The position numbers and the translations under genes are program-made. This document shows positions 21,797 to 30,470 of a stretch of 64,000 nt of DNA, one piece after another. Every line of letters starts with the position of its first letter. Within the stretch, counting starts at the first letter, position 1. The notes under the pieces are model-generated. The model was not told the DNA's origin, made no database searches, and saw only the letters and a program-made list of their open reading frames with translations. The stretch covers positions 922,916 through 986,915 of the forward strand of contig OX243826.1 of assembly GCA_945859605.1 (NCBI GenBank), in the 5' to 3' direction. The DNA is from Lumbricus rubellus. Its lineage: Eukaryota > Annelida > Clitellata > Crassiclitellata > Lumbricidae.

Positions 21797-22759
21797 TCAC
21801 AATGTCAGCAAGTCTTCATTTTGGATCCAAGAATTGAACGAGTCTGGGTAGCCCAACCATTTTACGAGACATTTCTTCCCGCGTTTCCTAATCACTTTTT
21901 CGATTCTAAATATTTCTTGAGTTGTTTTCTGTAGCTCCTGCTCGTAAAAAGAGCCTTGTATTTCCTCACCAGCAGAATCAGTAATCTTGTAAGTTGGCGG
22001 ATCTGTGTATTGAACCTGAGATACTACAAAAACTTCCTCCACCCATCTAGTCGTATAACCCTTTTCAAAAATGTTCTTCTTCCTAGTTATTCTGACTCGA
22101 TCACCGATTGAAAACTTTGGTATAATAGGTTCTGAAATCTCATCGCCGTATAAATTCATAAATACAGTCTTTTCATTCATTTTCATACTAGCCTTCGCGG
22201 GAGTCATTTTAATGGAAGAATGTCTCGTTTCATTATAATTACTAACCATCTCATCTAATACATCGATATATCTTCTAGTTGAATTGGCCGTAAAGTACTT
22301 GAACATTTTATCTTTCATACTCCTATTCCATCTTTCTACGATACAAGATTTTCCCTCGTTCTCGGTAGAATACAACTCGACTAAATTCTTCACATTTTTA
22401 TTATAAAATTCTTTCCCTTTGTCGCACCAAACTTTGACCGGCTGTCGGCCACCTCTGAGTATCTTCACGAACCCATCAGCTGTAGACTTCCCACTCTTGT
22501 CATGTAATGGAACGATCCATCCGTATTTCGAAAACACATCTATGACGGTCAATAGATATTTCACACCATCATTATCTCTAGCGAAGGCTTGCATGTCGAT
22601 TAGATCTGCCGCCCAAATCTGGTCAATCCCGCCAACATAGACCCGCCTCGTCCTAAAATTTCTCACTACTGGTTTGTGTAATTCATTCGCTAATTGATTA
22701 GTCCATTTCAGGTCCTGCTGTAATTCTAGGCTTTTTTTAAACCTAGCCCGAGACTCGTT
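21797..22759 (-). CDS. Polinton integrase with chromodomain
   Basis: The frame is open from 22759 down to a TGA at 21797-21799. The first ATG is at 22664-22666 (289 codons), but recognisable integrase sequence (NELHKPVVRNF) lies upstream of it, so that ATG is probably not the true start. From the ATG, catalytic residues are D21 (AADLIDM), D82 (VWCDKGKEFYN) and E111 (CIVERWNRSMKDK), the retroviral-type DDE triad. At about residues 252-288 a chromodomain (FRIEKVIRKRGKKCLVKWLG) may direct target choice. The enzyme joins the element's TIRs to host DNA, producing the 6-bp duplication. The N-terminal zinc-binding part of longer relatives is absent. The overlap with the upstream phospholipase-like ORF, in the -1 frame, suggests expression by frameshifting; loss of the native start is the alternative. 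Confidence 0.9.
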   Translation of the reverse strand, partial: NESRARFKKSLELQQDLKWTNQLANELHKPVVRNFRTRRVYVGGIDQIWAADLIDMQAFARDNDGVKYLLTVIDVFSKYGWIVPLHDKSGKSTADGFVKILRGGRQPVKVWCDKGKEFYNKNVKNLVELYSTENEGKSCIVERWNRSMKDKMFKYFTANSTRRYIDVLDEMVSNYNETRHSSIKMTPAKASMKMNEKTVFMNLYGDEISEPIIPKFSIGDRVRITRKKNIFEKGYTTRWVEEVFVVSQVQYTDPPTYKITDSAGEEIQGSFYEQELQKTTQEIFRIEKVIRKRGKKCLVKWLGYPDSFNSWIQNEDLLTL

Positions 22760-23250
22760 TTAGCGGACAAAATAGGTTTGACTATCGCCCTCTCTATTCG
22801 TTCCCGCACGCTTGGATTAGGTATATTATTCAGCTGGTTTATCATTGCTCTATCAGCGACATTCCTAGAAGCCGTATCAGTGTGTTGATTGTATGCCAGG
22901 TCGTGAATATATGCCGCGCTATCTACCCTGTTTATAGGTTTGCTCCAATCTTTGGGGGTTTCGTTGGGATTCAGACGCAAATCTAGTCTAGTACCGGGAC
23001 CAGTAAACTGATGGCCTGGCAAATGTAACTCGCCCGGAAATTTAGCCCAAGGTAATTTAATGTTGCTGGTGGCAGCGTTCAATGAACCTACTAGATCTCC
23101 GCCTTGCACAATAGCAGACGCCTTCACGAATTGAGTTTTTGTTTTCCCGCATACGACGCAAACACCTCTACGCATCGATCTCCCATTATTAGCCACGGCG
23201 TTCTGCACATCTCTCGTTTTGGTCTGTTCTTTACATTTTACGCAATACAT
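22726..23250 (-). CDS. Zinc-ribbon / phospholipase-A2-like protein
   Basis: Starting at ATG 23248-23250 gives 174 residues; the longer frame to 23406 runs over the divergent ATPase start and is unlikely. Residues C3, C6, C31 and C34 (MYCVKC...GVCVVCGK) form a zinc ribbon like that of small conserved Polinton proteins. Residues 66-120 hold a PLA2-like core: FTGPGTRLDL resembles the calcium loop and AAYIHDLAY carries the His-Asp pair. Parvovirus VP1 and several Polinton/adintovirus proteins contain such domains, thought to act on membranes. The start is only 28 bp from the divergent ATPase ATG. The 3' end overlaps the integrase frame at a slippery heptamer. Catalytic activity is not demonstrated by sequence alone. 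Confidence 0.75.
   Translation of the reverse strand: MYCVKCKEQTKTRDVQNAVANNGRSMRRGVCVVCGKTKTQFVKASAIVQGGDLVGSLNAATSNIKLPWAKFPGELHLPGHQFTGPGTRLDLRLNPNETPKDWSKPINRVDSAAYIHDLAYNQHTDTASRNVADRAMINQLNNIPNPSVRERIERAIVKPILSAKTSLGLGLKKA
22728..22744 (-). promoter_or_regulatory. Candidate -1 ribosomal frameshift site
   Basis: On the minus strand the end of the phospholipase-like ORF reads GG T TTA AAA AAA GCC TAG. T-TTA-AAA fits the X-XXY-YYZ slippery rule in the correct frame, two codons before the stop. A -1 slip enters the integrase frame, which is open here and contains conserved integrase residues before its first ATG. A downstream stimulatory structure was not established. Confidence 0.5.
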
Positions 23251-23278
23251 TTCGTTTTTTAATAATATATTTTTTAAA
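23251..23278. promoter_or_regulatory. 28-bp divergent intergenic region
   Basis: Only 28 bp of A/T-rich DNA (TTTTTTAATAATATATTTTT) separate the ATGs of the phospholipase-like gene (minus) and the ATPase (plus). If both are transcribed, they must share a very compact promoter or start inside each other's coding sequence. Confidence 0.5.
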
Positions 23279-24066
23279 ATGGAGATTAGAGATATGAGTT
23301 GGGGCACAGCGCTCTCGAAAAGATTCAATAATCCGTTGTTACCCAAAAGCATACGCGGTTTGATAGTTGGGAAATCGGCGTGCGGAAAAACAACGCTTCT
23401 TCTCAATCTTTTACTCAGGCCAGCCTGGTTAAATTATAATAACTTGCAGGTATTCGGTACTTCTCTGTTTCAACCGGAATATCGCATTATTAAAAAAGCA
23501 TACGAAGAAAAATTGCCGAAAGAAGCGATCGTTCGGCTGTTTGAGCACCGAGATGAAATCGTGGGTCTAAATGCGTCGCCAGACTTTGTTATGGAGGAAA
23601 TGGCAAAAAATTCAGAAGCTAAATCCGATATAATTGCCAAGTTCTTTGAGAGCGCCGAAGATGTACCAGACCCAAGAGATTTGAGTGCTGAAAAGAAGAA
23701 CCTGATGATTTTTGACGATCTTCAATTGGAACGACAAAACAAATGTGAAACGTATTACAATCGGGGGAGGCATAGTAATGTAGATTGTTTTTACCTCGCC
23801 CAGAATTATTTCAAATTACCGCGCCAAACAATCAGAGAAAATGCGAACTTTATTTGCCTGTTCAAACAAGACCTGAAAATTGTAATCATATTTACAGCGA
23901 TCACGTGAGTACAGACATGTCGAAAGATGAATTTAGAAAACTATGCAAAACAGTATGGGAGCAGCCTCATGGATTCGTGGTTTTAGACCTGACTAGCGAC
24001 AAGTACAATGGTAAATACCGATGCGGGCTCGACGAATTTTATATAATCGAGGATCCGCCATTGTAA
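23279..24066 (+). pseudogene. Polinton genome-packaging ATPase, frameshifted
   Basis: From ATG 23279 (upstream in-frame start codons would overlap the divergent gene) the protein begins MEIRDMSWGTALSKRFNNPL. Walker A is GKSACGKTT at residues 31-39, Walker B NLMIFDDL at 141-148, followed by a typical FYLAQNYFKLPRQTIRENAN sensor region. This is the FtsK/HerA-superfamily ATPase that pumps DNA into capsids in Polintons, virophages and large DNA viruses. Around 23875-23890 the frame is lost and the ORF stops at 23908, while the adjacent frame continues through conserved C-terminal sequence (HVSTDMSKDEF, HGFVVLDLTSDKYNG) to 24066. A single indel therefore breaks the gene. The penton gene follows by 20 bp. 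Confidence 0.9.
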
Positions 24067-24086
24067 AATTGTATTGTATAGTAAAA

Positions 24087-24886
24087 ATGGAATCATCGCT
24101 TCTCAAACAGATATCGGAAAACACGGAAAAGACGGTCTGCAACACGGAACCAAAAACATCATTTTCCATTTTTCTCAGCGAAAAGAGCACGCGAATCAGA
24201 ACGAAGTTTAATCCACTACTCGAACTGGAGAAGAATAAGAAATATGAAATGGCCTTAGTTGCCCTCGAGACGTACTATTCTTTCCTTAATATCGATGCGA
24301 CAAACAACGGCTTCAGGTATTCGCCGAATTCCGGCACAGATTGGGTAAACATTGCAGTTCCAGAGGGTTGCTATGAAATAACGGATATCAACGAATATAT
24401 ACAGAGAGTCATGAAGGGGAATGGACATTTCGACGGAGTAAATGGAAATTACTGTATCTCAATAGCGCCAAACACCAATACTCTGAGGTCTGTGGTGAAT
24501 ATAGAAGCAGATTATAGGGTTGACTTTACGCCAAAGAATTCGATAGGAAGGGTTCTAGGTTTCAGCAGATGGATCTATTCGGGCGGATACAATGAATCGG
24601 AGGACTTAGTAAATATAATGAGTGTAAGCAGCCTGAGAGTGACCAGCGACATTATCGGGTCTTCGTACACTAACGGAACATCGGAAAACGTGATATATTC
24701 TTTTTTCCCAAACGTAGGTCCGGGTTACAAGATTATCGAAGTGCCGCATAATTTAATATATCTCCCGATTTTGCTGTCTACAATTTCAACGATGGAAACG
24801 AGGCTCACAGACCAACATGCCTTGGGAACCTACTAAATCTTCGCGGTGAAGAATTGGCGATTCGATTTCACATCAGGGAAGTTTGA
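24087..24886 (+). pseudogene. Polinton minor capsid (penton) protein, C-terminal frameshift
   Basis: I chose ATG 24087, preceded by TAGTAAAA, because the in-frame start 66 bp upstream lies inside the ATPase tail. The visible product is 249 residues (MESSLLKQISENTEKTVCNT..., with ALVALETYYSFLNI and RYSPNSGTDWVNIAVPEGCYE), matching the single-jelly-roll minor capsid protein of Polintons that forms fivefold vertices. The frame ends at a stop at 24834-24836. The neighbouring frame continues with the expected C-terminal strand (NLRGEELAIRFHIR) to a stop at 24884-24886, so an indel near 24825-24835 truncates it by about 17 residues. The Helitron inserted just 12 bp beyond the old stop. Confidence 0.82.
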
Positions 24887-24898
24887 AAGTTTTTGTAA

Positions 24899-25594
24899 TC
24901 TATATAAATAAAAATGAAACTTTCCAATAGTTCGGAACATGATCACGCCGAAAGTGACACACCGATTGTTATGAAACTTTTACAACACCTTCCATTCCGA
25001 TAGAACAGTGATAACTTATGCTTTTTTCCCGAAAAAACCCATCCTTTTCCACAAAAAGGGAACTTTGCAATCCGTTCGTCCGCCATTTGCAAGTTGAACA
25101 CGTCCCTCACGGCTAAACGCTGTCTCTAAACACAGCAGACGAAATATGAATGAACATGAATGATGTCGCGTCCTCTGACGTCATAAGCGATTCGCGGCCT
25201 TCCCCAAAGCGGCCTTGATGGCGTGACGGCGGAAAGGAGCGGAGGGAGCGGGACGAAGACGGTGGGGAGGGAGCGGAGGGGGATGGGAGGTGGAGGTCGA
25301 GAGGAAGGGCAGGGGAGGCCTTTCCCCAAAGCGGCCTTCACGGCGTGACGGAGGAAAGGAGCGGAGGGAGGGGGAGGGGGAGGGGGAGGGGGAGGGGGAG
25401 GGGGAGGGGGAGGGGGAGGGGGAGGGGGAGGGGGAGGGGGAGGGGGAGGGGGAGGGGGAGGGGGAGGGGGAGGGGGAGGGGGAGGGGGAGGGGGAGGGGG
25501 AGGGGGAGGGGGAGGGGGAGGGGGAGGGGGAGGGGGAGGGGGAGGGGGAGGGGGAGGGGGAGGGGGAGGGGGAGGGGGAGGGGGAGGGGGAGGG

Positions 25595-25675
<81 letters not shown>

Positions 25676-25770
25676 GGGGGAGGGGAGGGGGAGGGGGAGG
25701 GGGAGGGGGAAGGGGAGTGGGAGGGGAGCCTCTTTTCAGCCACAGCAACGCGTGGCCGGGTTCAGCTAGT
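24899..25770 (+). mobile_element. Non-autonomous Helitron, 872 bp
   Basis: The element begins TCTATATAAATAAAAATGAA directly after an A and ends CAGCTAGT directly before a T, the canonical 5'-TC / CTRRT-3' ends and A^T target of Helitrons. Just upstream of the 3' end, GCCAC and GTGGC around AGCAACGC can form the expected small hairpin. It encodes nothing. A 55-bp direct repeat (CCCCAAAGCGGCCTT...GACGG) occurs twice (about 25203 and 25324). A large G-rich array fills its second half. Confidence 0.85.
25365..25735. repeat. (GGGGGA)n array and poly-G run
   Basis: About 39 nearly perfect GGGGGA hexamers are followed by a run of roughly 75 uninterrupted G (about 25600-25674), then impure hexamers. 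The purine strand is the plus strand. Long poly-Pro, poly-Gly and Arg-Gly frames here are artefacts. True length is uncertain because such runs are hard to sequence. Confidence 0.95.
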
Positions 25771-25781
25771 TTTTTAATAAA

Positions 25782-26381
25782 ATGAATCGTTACCTGAAAG
25801 TAAAAGTTAATATTTCAGAAGCGCAACAAGACAAAATTAAAAGATCACTTGGCGCGGGAACCGGCGTGAGTATCAAACTATCCCACGATGATTTGAATGG
25901 TGAGCACGTTTTAGCTCTCACCCAGGCGCAAATCAATAAAATGACGGCGGCGTACCAAAAAGGAACTGGCATGATTATTAAAATGAGTAAAACGCAATTG
26001 GAGAACAACAAGAAAGTCGAAGGCGGATTCATAGGCGCTATACTTCCGTTTCTAGCGACAGCGGGACGGTTCCTTATGTCTAATGCGCTACCAAGTCTAG
26101 CGATGGGGGCATTGAGCGGTCTAGGCTCCGCGGCAACTACTAAGATTGTGGATAAAATCAGCGGTTCGGGTGTAATGTATGTCAAGAGAGGCGACATAGC
26201 ATGCAAAATAAGACCAGCCGGTTCTGGTTTGTACTTGTCCCCGTGGCAAAAAGGCGCCTCAATAACGGCATCCGGGTTGTACATGAAAACAGGGTCGGGG
26301 TATGCGAGTGTCGGTGAAGGATTTTTGCTCGGCCCTAATTCTCCGTTTCGAAACATTCCGATTCTCGGCATGATATTATAA
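25782..26381 (+). CDS. Polinton small hydrophobic structural-type protein (pX-like)
   Basis: This 199-residue intact protein has two similar N-terminal strand-rich segments (VKVNISEAQQDKIKRSLGAG and IKLSHDDLNGEHVLALTQAQ), a glycine/alanine-rich hydrophobic stretch at residues 81-121 (GGFIGAILPFLATAGRFLMS) and a C-terminal part with GSGLYLSPW and GSGYASVGEG. Such proteins recur in Polintons and adintoviruses and have been compared with small adenoviral core or membrane-active proteins. It lies between the penton and dUTPase-like genes on the same strand, downstream of the Helitron. The start follows TTTTTAATAAA. Exact role is unknown; a virion protein is the best guess. Confidence 0.65.
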   Translation: MNRYLKVKVNISEAQQDKIKRSLGAGTGVSIKLSHDDLNGEHVLALTQAQINKMTAAYQKGTGMIIKMSKTQLENNKKVEGGFIGAILPFLATAGRFLMSNALPSLAMGALSGLGSAATTKIVDKISGSGVMYVKRGDIACKIRPAGSGLYLSPWQKGASITASGLYMKTGSGYASVGEGFLLGPNSPFRNIPILGMIL

Positions 26382-26397
26382 TCTATTCTATTAAAAA

Positions 26398-26796
26398 ATG
26401 TCGAGGCCAATACACAAATTTAGAACTAAACCAACTAGACCGGTAGAGGTTAGAACGCAGCCTGTTTCAGTCTTTTGGAAGATTACGAGCGGTGTTACTC
26501 GCGTCCCAGTAAGACAACTAGGGGGTCTGCGATGGGAGATTTTTGCGCAAAATGATATCACGATACAACCAAAGGCGGCACATACGCTAAGGCTTGGACT
26601 CGGTGTAGAAATGGCGGCGGGTCTTTGCCTCGTTTCCCTCAGACAGAGTATCAAAGAACGACGATGCAGCCTACTAGACGGAGTGATTTCAGAAGATGTG
26701 GTTGATGATATCATAGTTTCCATTCAAAACAACTCCGATTCAGCAGTAAAGATAAACGAAGGAGATTCGCTATGCTGTGTAAATTATCTGCGGTAA
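26398..26796 (+). CDS. dUTPase-fold protein, active-site motifs degenerate
   Basis: This intact 132-residue protein starts 16 bp after the preceding stop. Its C-terminal 85 residues follow the trimeric dUTPase pattern: FAQNDITIQP (motif 1), LCLVSLRQSI (motif 2 region), LLDGVISEDVVDDIIVSIQN (motif 3 region) and an INEGDSLCCVNYL end (motif 4). The motif-3 GVID-x-x-YRG that binds uracil and activates water is replaced by GVISEDVVDD, and the usual Arg-Ser-Gly of motif 2 is not intact. The terminal Gly-rich motif 5 is absent. I infer a structural or regulatory dUTPase derivative and not an active nucleotidase. The neighbours are virion-type genes. Fold assignment is from pattern only. Confidence 0.55.
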   Translation: MSRPIHKFRTKPTRPVEVRTQPVSVFWKITSGVTRVPVRQLGGLRWEIFAQNDITIQPKAAHTLRLGLGVEMAAGLCLVSLRQSIKERRCSLLDGVISEDVVDDIIVSIQNNSDSAVKINEGDSLCCVNYLR

Positions 26797-26823
26797 AAAA
26801 ATAAATTGCTAATAAATAAACGA

Positions 26824-27522
26824 ATGGAATACGAAGGCATCAAACTCTATCGAAACCTAACAAATATAACACCCTCTGCGCCAGAAGGTGAAATACAAAT
26901 AGCCGCAGGGTCCGCACAAACGTATCGACTTCAGAAGATTAGCGAAATCAAAAAGGAGATCGAGCAAGAACGAGACAAAAGAGCAACGTTGAGTAAAAAG
27001 TACCATAGAAGTGTGAGCGTAATCGGCGTAGTAGACAACTTCCTCATGGTGGCCACGATGGGGCTCGGAATTTCGGGAATCGGCGTACTAGCCACCATAA
27101 TTGCAACCCCCATCGCCATCGCTATGGAAGGGACAGCGCTAGGTGCGGGGCTATTGAGTATAATCGGCAGCCGAATCTGTAAAAAGCTCGCCCTGAAAGC
27201 GGAGAAGCACGAAAAGATCAAAACGCTAGCTGACGCGAAGCTCAACACGATCAGCGACCATATTTCAAAAGCCCTCGTGGACGACAACATTTCAGATGAG
27301 GAATATTCTCTGATTCTAAGCGAGATTGAAAAATTCAATGGCATGAAAGAAGAAATTAAAAGTAAGTCGAAAGTTGTGATAGACGCGATGGACGAGGAAA
27401 TGAAACAATCACTCATCGATCGGGGAAGAGAAGAAGTCAGACAGTCCTTTCAAAGCATGTTTGAGAAAAATACCGAATCTGCTCGAAAGACGACTAACGC
27501 GAACATGTATGAAATCATGTAG
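26824..27522 (+). CDS. Conserved Polinton protein with hydrophobic hairpin and coiled coils
   Basis: Using the ATG at 26824 gives 232 residues. A charged helix (about 37-60, ISEIKKEIEQERDKRA) precedes two hydrophobic glycine-rich segments at about 66-118 (VVDNFLMVATMGLGISGIGV, ATIIATPIAIAMEG), then long charged helices with KLNTISDHISKALVDDNISD and YSLILSEIEKFNGMKEEI. Similar two-segment proteins are common in cnidarian and other invertebrate Polintons from memory. Function is unknown; membrane association or virion assembly is possible. The frame is intact. The C-terminus is followed by short tandem repeats. Confidence 0.6.
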   Translation: MEYEGIKLYRNLTNITPSAPEGEIQIAAGSAQTYRLQKISEIKKEIEQERDKRATLSKKYHRSVSVIGVVDNFLMVATMGLGISGIGVLATIIATPIAIAMEGTALGAGLLSIIGSRICKKLALKAEKHEKIKTLADAKLNTISDHISKALVDDNISDEEYSLILSEIEKFNGMKEEIKSKSKVVIDAMDEEMKQSLIDRGREEVRQSFQSMFEKNTESARKTTNANMYEIM

Positions 27523-27680
27523 AGTTTTGTAGAGTTTTGTAGAGTTTTGTAGACCTATGTCGCTATGTCTGAAAATACGTCTAACTTGTGTTTTTACACA
27601 TGTCGAAAAACATGTCGAAAAACACGTTGAAAAACATGACGAGAAACACATCGTAAAACATGTCGAAAAACATTAAATTT
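27520..27680. repeat. Short tandem repeats between Polinton genes
   Basis: TAGAGTTTTG occurs three times (27520-27550), then a 14-16 bp motif ACATGTCGAAAA recurs about six times with variation (27596-27672). This non-coding spacer is unusually long for this gene-dense block. Confidence 0.8.
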
Positions 27681-27690
27681 TTTATTAAAA

Positions 27691-28590
27691 ATGTCGTTTC
27701 TAAAGATAGATGACCCGGCGAAAAGAAATTTCATAGTCGAAGAGTTTCTGAAATCCAAGAAGAATATTCAACAAAACTTTTTATCGGAGAGATTGGGAGA
27801 TTCAGGACTGCAACAAGAATTAACCAAGCTGTACAAGCCTATCGTCGATTCGCAATCCGCAATTTCTAAAGAGCAGAATGTCCTACTATCCGCCATCAAA
27901 GAAAACTCGATAGCTACATCAAACGCGCTACAGACGCTACCCGCTTCGTTGAAGGTTCAATTTCCTCAGTATCCCTCGATAGAAGCGTATAGCGACGATC
28001 CGACTGAGGATATTAGAACTTTAGAATTAGGTGATGTAGCCACCAAGTACCTTCATCAATACGCTTCCGATAGAAAAATTGTAGACACGACGTTCGGAAT
28101 ACGATCAAAAAATGGTCAATTCTACATCGGCGACACTCCGATTTCTATTCAAGGAGACGATGTGACGGTTGGAAATAAGACTTACCGCGGAACTCCGGGG
28201 CTTTGGGAGTTGTTGACGATGAAACAGCCGAACACGTCGATATACGATAATAATGATAGAGACGATTACGCCGAGATTCTACTCGCGACGGAAGCTATCA
28301 GACAGCAAAAAAATCCCAACAAACCGAAAGCATCTTCGAGCGTCAAATATAGAGAAATTATCAAACCGATATGGGAAAAGAGGGTTCGTAATGCGGTGGG
28401 CAGAGGCGTCGGTGTAATCGTTATTTCCGAAGATCCAAACGTGTTAGCGAAACAGCTAGAACTACGATTTCAAAGCTTCAAAGCAGGCAATACCGGCGTG
28501 AGAAACGAGATCGTGGCGATGTGCGATGCGTTATTGAGGCAGGAAGTGCTGAGTAAAGATGCTTACAAAAATATAATGTCGGCATTATAA
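27691..28590 (+). CDS. Conserved Polinton protein of unknown function (DUF8207-like)
   Basis: This intact 299-residue protein has an N-terminal helical region (IVEEFLKSKKNIQQNFLSER) and a central domain with FGIRSKNGQFYIGDTPISI, YRGTPGLWELLTM and DYAEILLATEAIR, then KYREIIKPIWEKR. The GTPGLWELL block and the order of motifs match a recurrent uncharacterised family in Polintons that I recall as DUF8207; the name needs checking. The C-terminal 65 residues are a separate basic segment. It sits between the two-segment hydrophobic protein and the MCP module. A virion or replication-accessory role is possible but unsupported. Confidence 0.6.
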   Translation: MSFLKIDDPAKRNFIVEEFLKSKKNIQQNFLSERLGDSGLQQELTKLYKPIVDSQSAISKEQNVLLSAIKENSIATSNALQTLPASLKVQFPQYPSIEAYSDDPTEDIRTLELGDVATKYLHQYASDRKIVDTTFGIRSKNGQFYIGDTPISIQGDDVTVGNKTYRGTPGLWELLTMKQPNTSIYDNNDRDDYAEILLATEAIRQQKNPNKPKASSSVKYREIIKPIWEKRVRNAVGRGVGVIVISEDPNVLAKQLELRFQSFKAGNTGVRNEIVAMCDALLRQEVLSKDAYKNIMSAL

Positions 28591-28602
28591 AATGCAGGAA
28601 AA

Positions 28603-29064
28603 ATGCAGGTCATTAATAGAAGGAGGTATAGGAAACAATACGTAATCGGAGGATCTGGAATATTCGATACAATTTCGGGATTTTTCAAACGACTAGTAAC
28701 GTCGAACGCCGCCAAACAATTGGCAACGACCGCTCTCAACGCGAGTAAAGACGTGGCGAAAGAAATTGGGAAAAAGGCGATCGATGTTGGGAAAACAACC
28801 GCAATCGACGCTGGCAAACGATTAGTGGACAAAGCAGCGGCCAAACTGTTTACGACTCCTGCACCTACTCCTACTCCTAAGAAAATTACGCAAGAAACTA
28901 GACAAATTTTAGATCGGCTGAGTAGCGTAGGTAGCGTTGGGTCGAGTCCGAATATCTCGAATATTAATAATCTGATGATGGGGGATGGCCTGAAGAAGAA
29001 CGGTGCCATATCAATACAAGATTTAGTACGCTCGCTAAACGGCGCCGGAATGAAGGTCGCGTAA
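28603..29064 (+). CDS. Polinton small amphipathic protein (pVI-like)
   Basis: This 153-residue intact protein starts MQVINRRRYRKQYVIGGSGI and has an alanine/lysine-rich amphipathic region (TTALNASKDVAKEIGKKAID) followed by proline-threonine linkers (TPAPTPTPKK). Its position directly before the MCP and its basic, glycine-containing N-terminus resemble adenovirus pVI-type minor proteins found next to capsid genes in Polintons. An earlier ATG at 28592 is in another frame. Processing by the element's protease is expected in this family, but a cleavage site was not verified. Confidence 0.55.
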   Translation: MQVINRRRYRKQYVIGGSGIFDTISGFFKRLVTSNAAKQLATTALNASKDVAKEIGKKAIDVGKTTAIDAGKRLVDKAAAKLFTTPAPTPTPKKITQETRQILDRLSSVGSVGSSPNISNINNLMMGDGLKKNGAISIQDLVRSLNGAGMKVA

Positions 29065-29090
29065 AAAAATATTATCGCGTAATAGTAAAA

Positions 29091-30380
29091 ATGCAATCAT
29101 CCGATATTCTAAGATTTACCGAACAACCATTGAGCGATGAAAGCGTCGAACGCTACGAATGGTATGAGTATGAGCCGATATCGGGGGCGAATCTAAACAC
29201 CTCCGGGGAGATTAGAATAAACATCGAACTTCAAGATTTATTTTGTCATCCGGCGGAATCTTACCTGCTGTTCGAGGGTAGATTGACGAAGGCGGACAAC
29301 ACCTTCTACGTTAATGCCGATGAAGCAACCCTTACGAATAATGGGCTCATGCATCTTTTCAGTCAAATTTCGTAATCCCTGTCGAATCAGGAAATTGAAT
29401 CGTTATTTCACCCGGGTCAAGCAACGACGATGCTCGGATTACTCAAGTACCCGAATGATTTTCAACTAGCTCAAGGATTGAATCAGTTGTGGTACAAGGA
29501 CAGCGGAGCGACGGCTGCTATCGTGAATAATCAAGGTTTCGCCGTGAGACAGTCGTATATAATTCAAAAACCAAATGCCAAAGGTACTTTTAGCTTTGTA
29601 GTTCCATTGAAGCATATTTTCGGATTTTGCGATGATTACGACAAGGTTGTTTTTGGTGTGAAACATACGCTAACTCTGGTTCGTAAAGCCGATGATGACG
29701 CAATTTTTAGACTCGCCGCTGCGGGCGCAGGGAAAGTTAGGCTGGATAAAATCTCGTGGTTCATGCCGCACGTTATTCCCGCGGATATGGAGAAGATGCA
29801 ATTGTACAAAACGATCGAATCGAAAGCGTCGTTGCCAGTTGCGTACAGAGCCCGTCAATGCGATACCACCTCCGTCGCACAGTCGACTAATTTTAGCTGG
29901 AGACTTAGCGTCAAGACATTACCTGAGAAGCCTAGGTACATCATCTTGGGTTTTCAAACCGACAAAAGCGGCGATCAAGAACACAATCCATCCGTTTTCA
30001 ATCATTGCGATCTGAAGAACATGTTCGTGATGATGAACCAGGACCGATATCCAGTTGTCGACTATAATCTATCATTTCCGAATCAACAATTCTCGCGGGT
30101 GTACCGAGCAGCAGCCGCGTTCAGTGAAAAATACTATGGAATGGACGAACTAACGACGCAAAGCAATATCACACCCTCGGACTTCAAAGATCTGTTTCCG
30201 ATTATGGTGTTTGACGTGAGCAAGCAATCCGAGCGTCTGAAGTCATCGGTGGTCGATATCCAGATCAAAGGCACGTTTAATACAGCGCCACCGGCCAATA
30301 CGGAAGCGTACGCAATGGTGATTTCAGACAAGTTACTGAGGTTTCAATCGGACGGACAGAAAATGAGTGTGGTATATTGA
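29091..30380 (+). pseudogene. Polinton major capsid protein, one in-frame stop
   Basis: The reading frame starts at ATG 29091 (SSDILRFTEQPLSDESVERY) and ends at 30380, 429 codons, interrupted by one in-frame TAA at 29373-29375; the same frame resumes, with a next ATG at 29430 (316 codons). Recognisable MCP features are NIELQDLFCHPAESYLLFEG near the start, the linker (LFHPGQATTMLGLLKYP), LRHIFGF-type KHIFGFCDDYDKV, and DYNLSFPNQQFSRVYRAAAA near the C-terminus. Polinton MCPs have a double jelly roll and form hexameric capsomers. The stop would remove most of the protein. Nothing else in the frame is damaged. It converges on the fibre genes across a 107-bp gap. Confidence 0.9.
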
Positions 30381-30436
30381 AGTTCATGATAGAATGGTCG
30401 ATGACAGTTCTGAATAATGAGACTTTGAGACTTGTA

Positions 30437-30470
30437 GATACCTATCGTGTGTTCTCAGACGATAGGTATC
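30437..30470. terminator. Perfect 12-bp hairpin between convergent genes
   Basis: GATACCTATCGT (30437-30448) and its exact inverse (30459-30470) enclose a 10-nt loop. It lies in the 107-bp gap between the MCP stop and the 3' end of the first fibre gene. It may end both transcripts or protect their 3' ends. This role is inferred from position. Confidence 0.5.

Noticed and set aside
22664..22666. ATG as natural integrase start
   Set aside because: Conserved integrase residues lie upstream in the same open frame.
23251..23406. 52-residue N-terminal extension of the PLA2-like ORF
   Set aside because: It would run antisense through the ATPase start; the zinc ribbon begins cleanly at the ATG at 23248-23250.
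25365..25735. Telomere-like sequence
   Set aside because: The hexamer is GGGGGA, not TTAGGG or a known telomere repeat, and it lies inside a Helitron.
25126..25785. Long poly-Pro, poly-Gly and Arg-Gly reading frames
   Set aside because: They are translations of the GGGGGA/poly-G array in the Helitron; no independent coding evidence.
29373..29375. Programmed readthrough in the major capsid gene
   Set aside because: Capsid proteins of this family are read as one frame; a single stop inside the jelly-roll region fits decay better.
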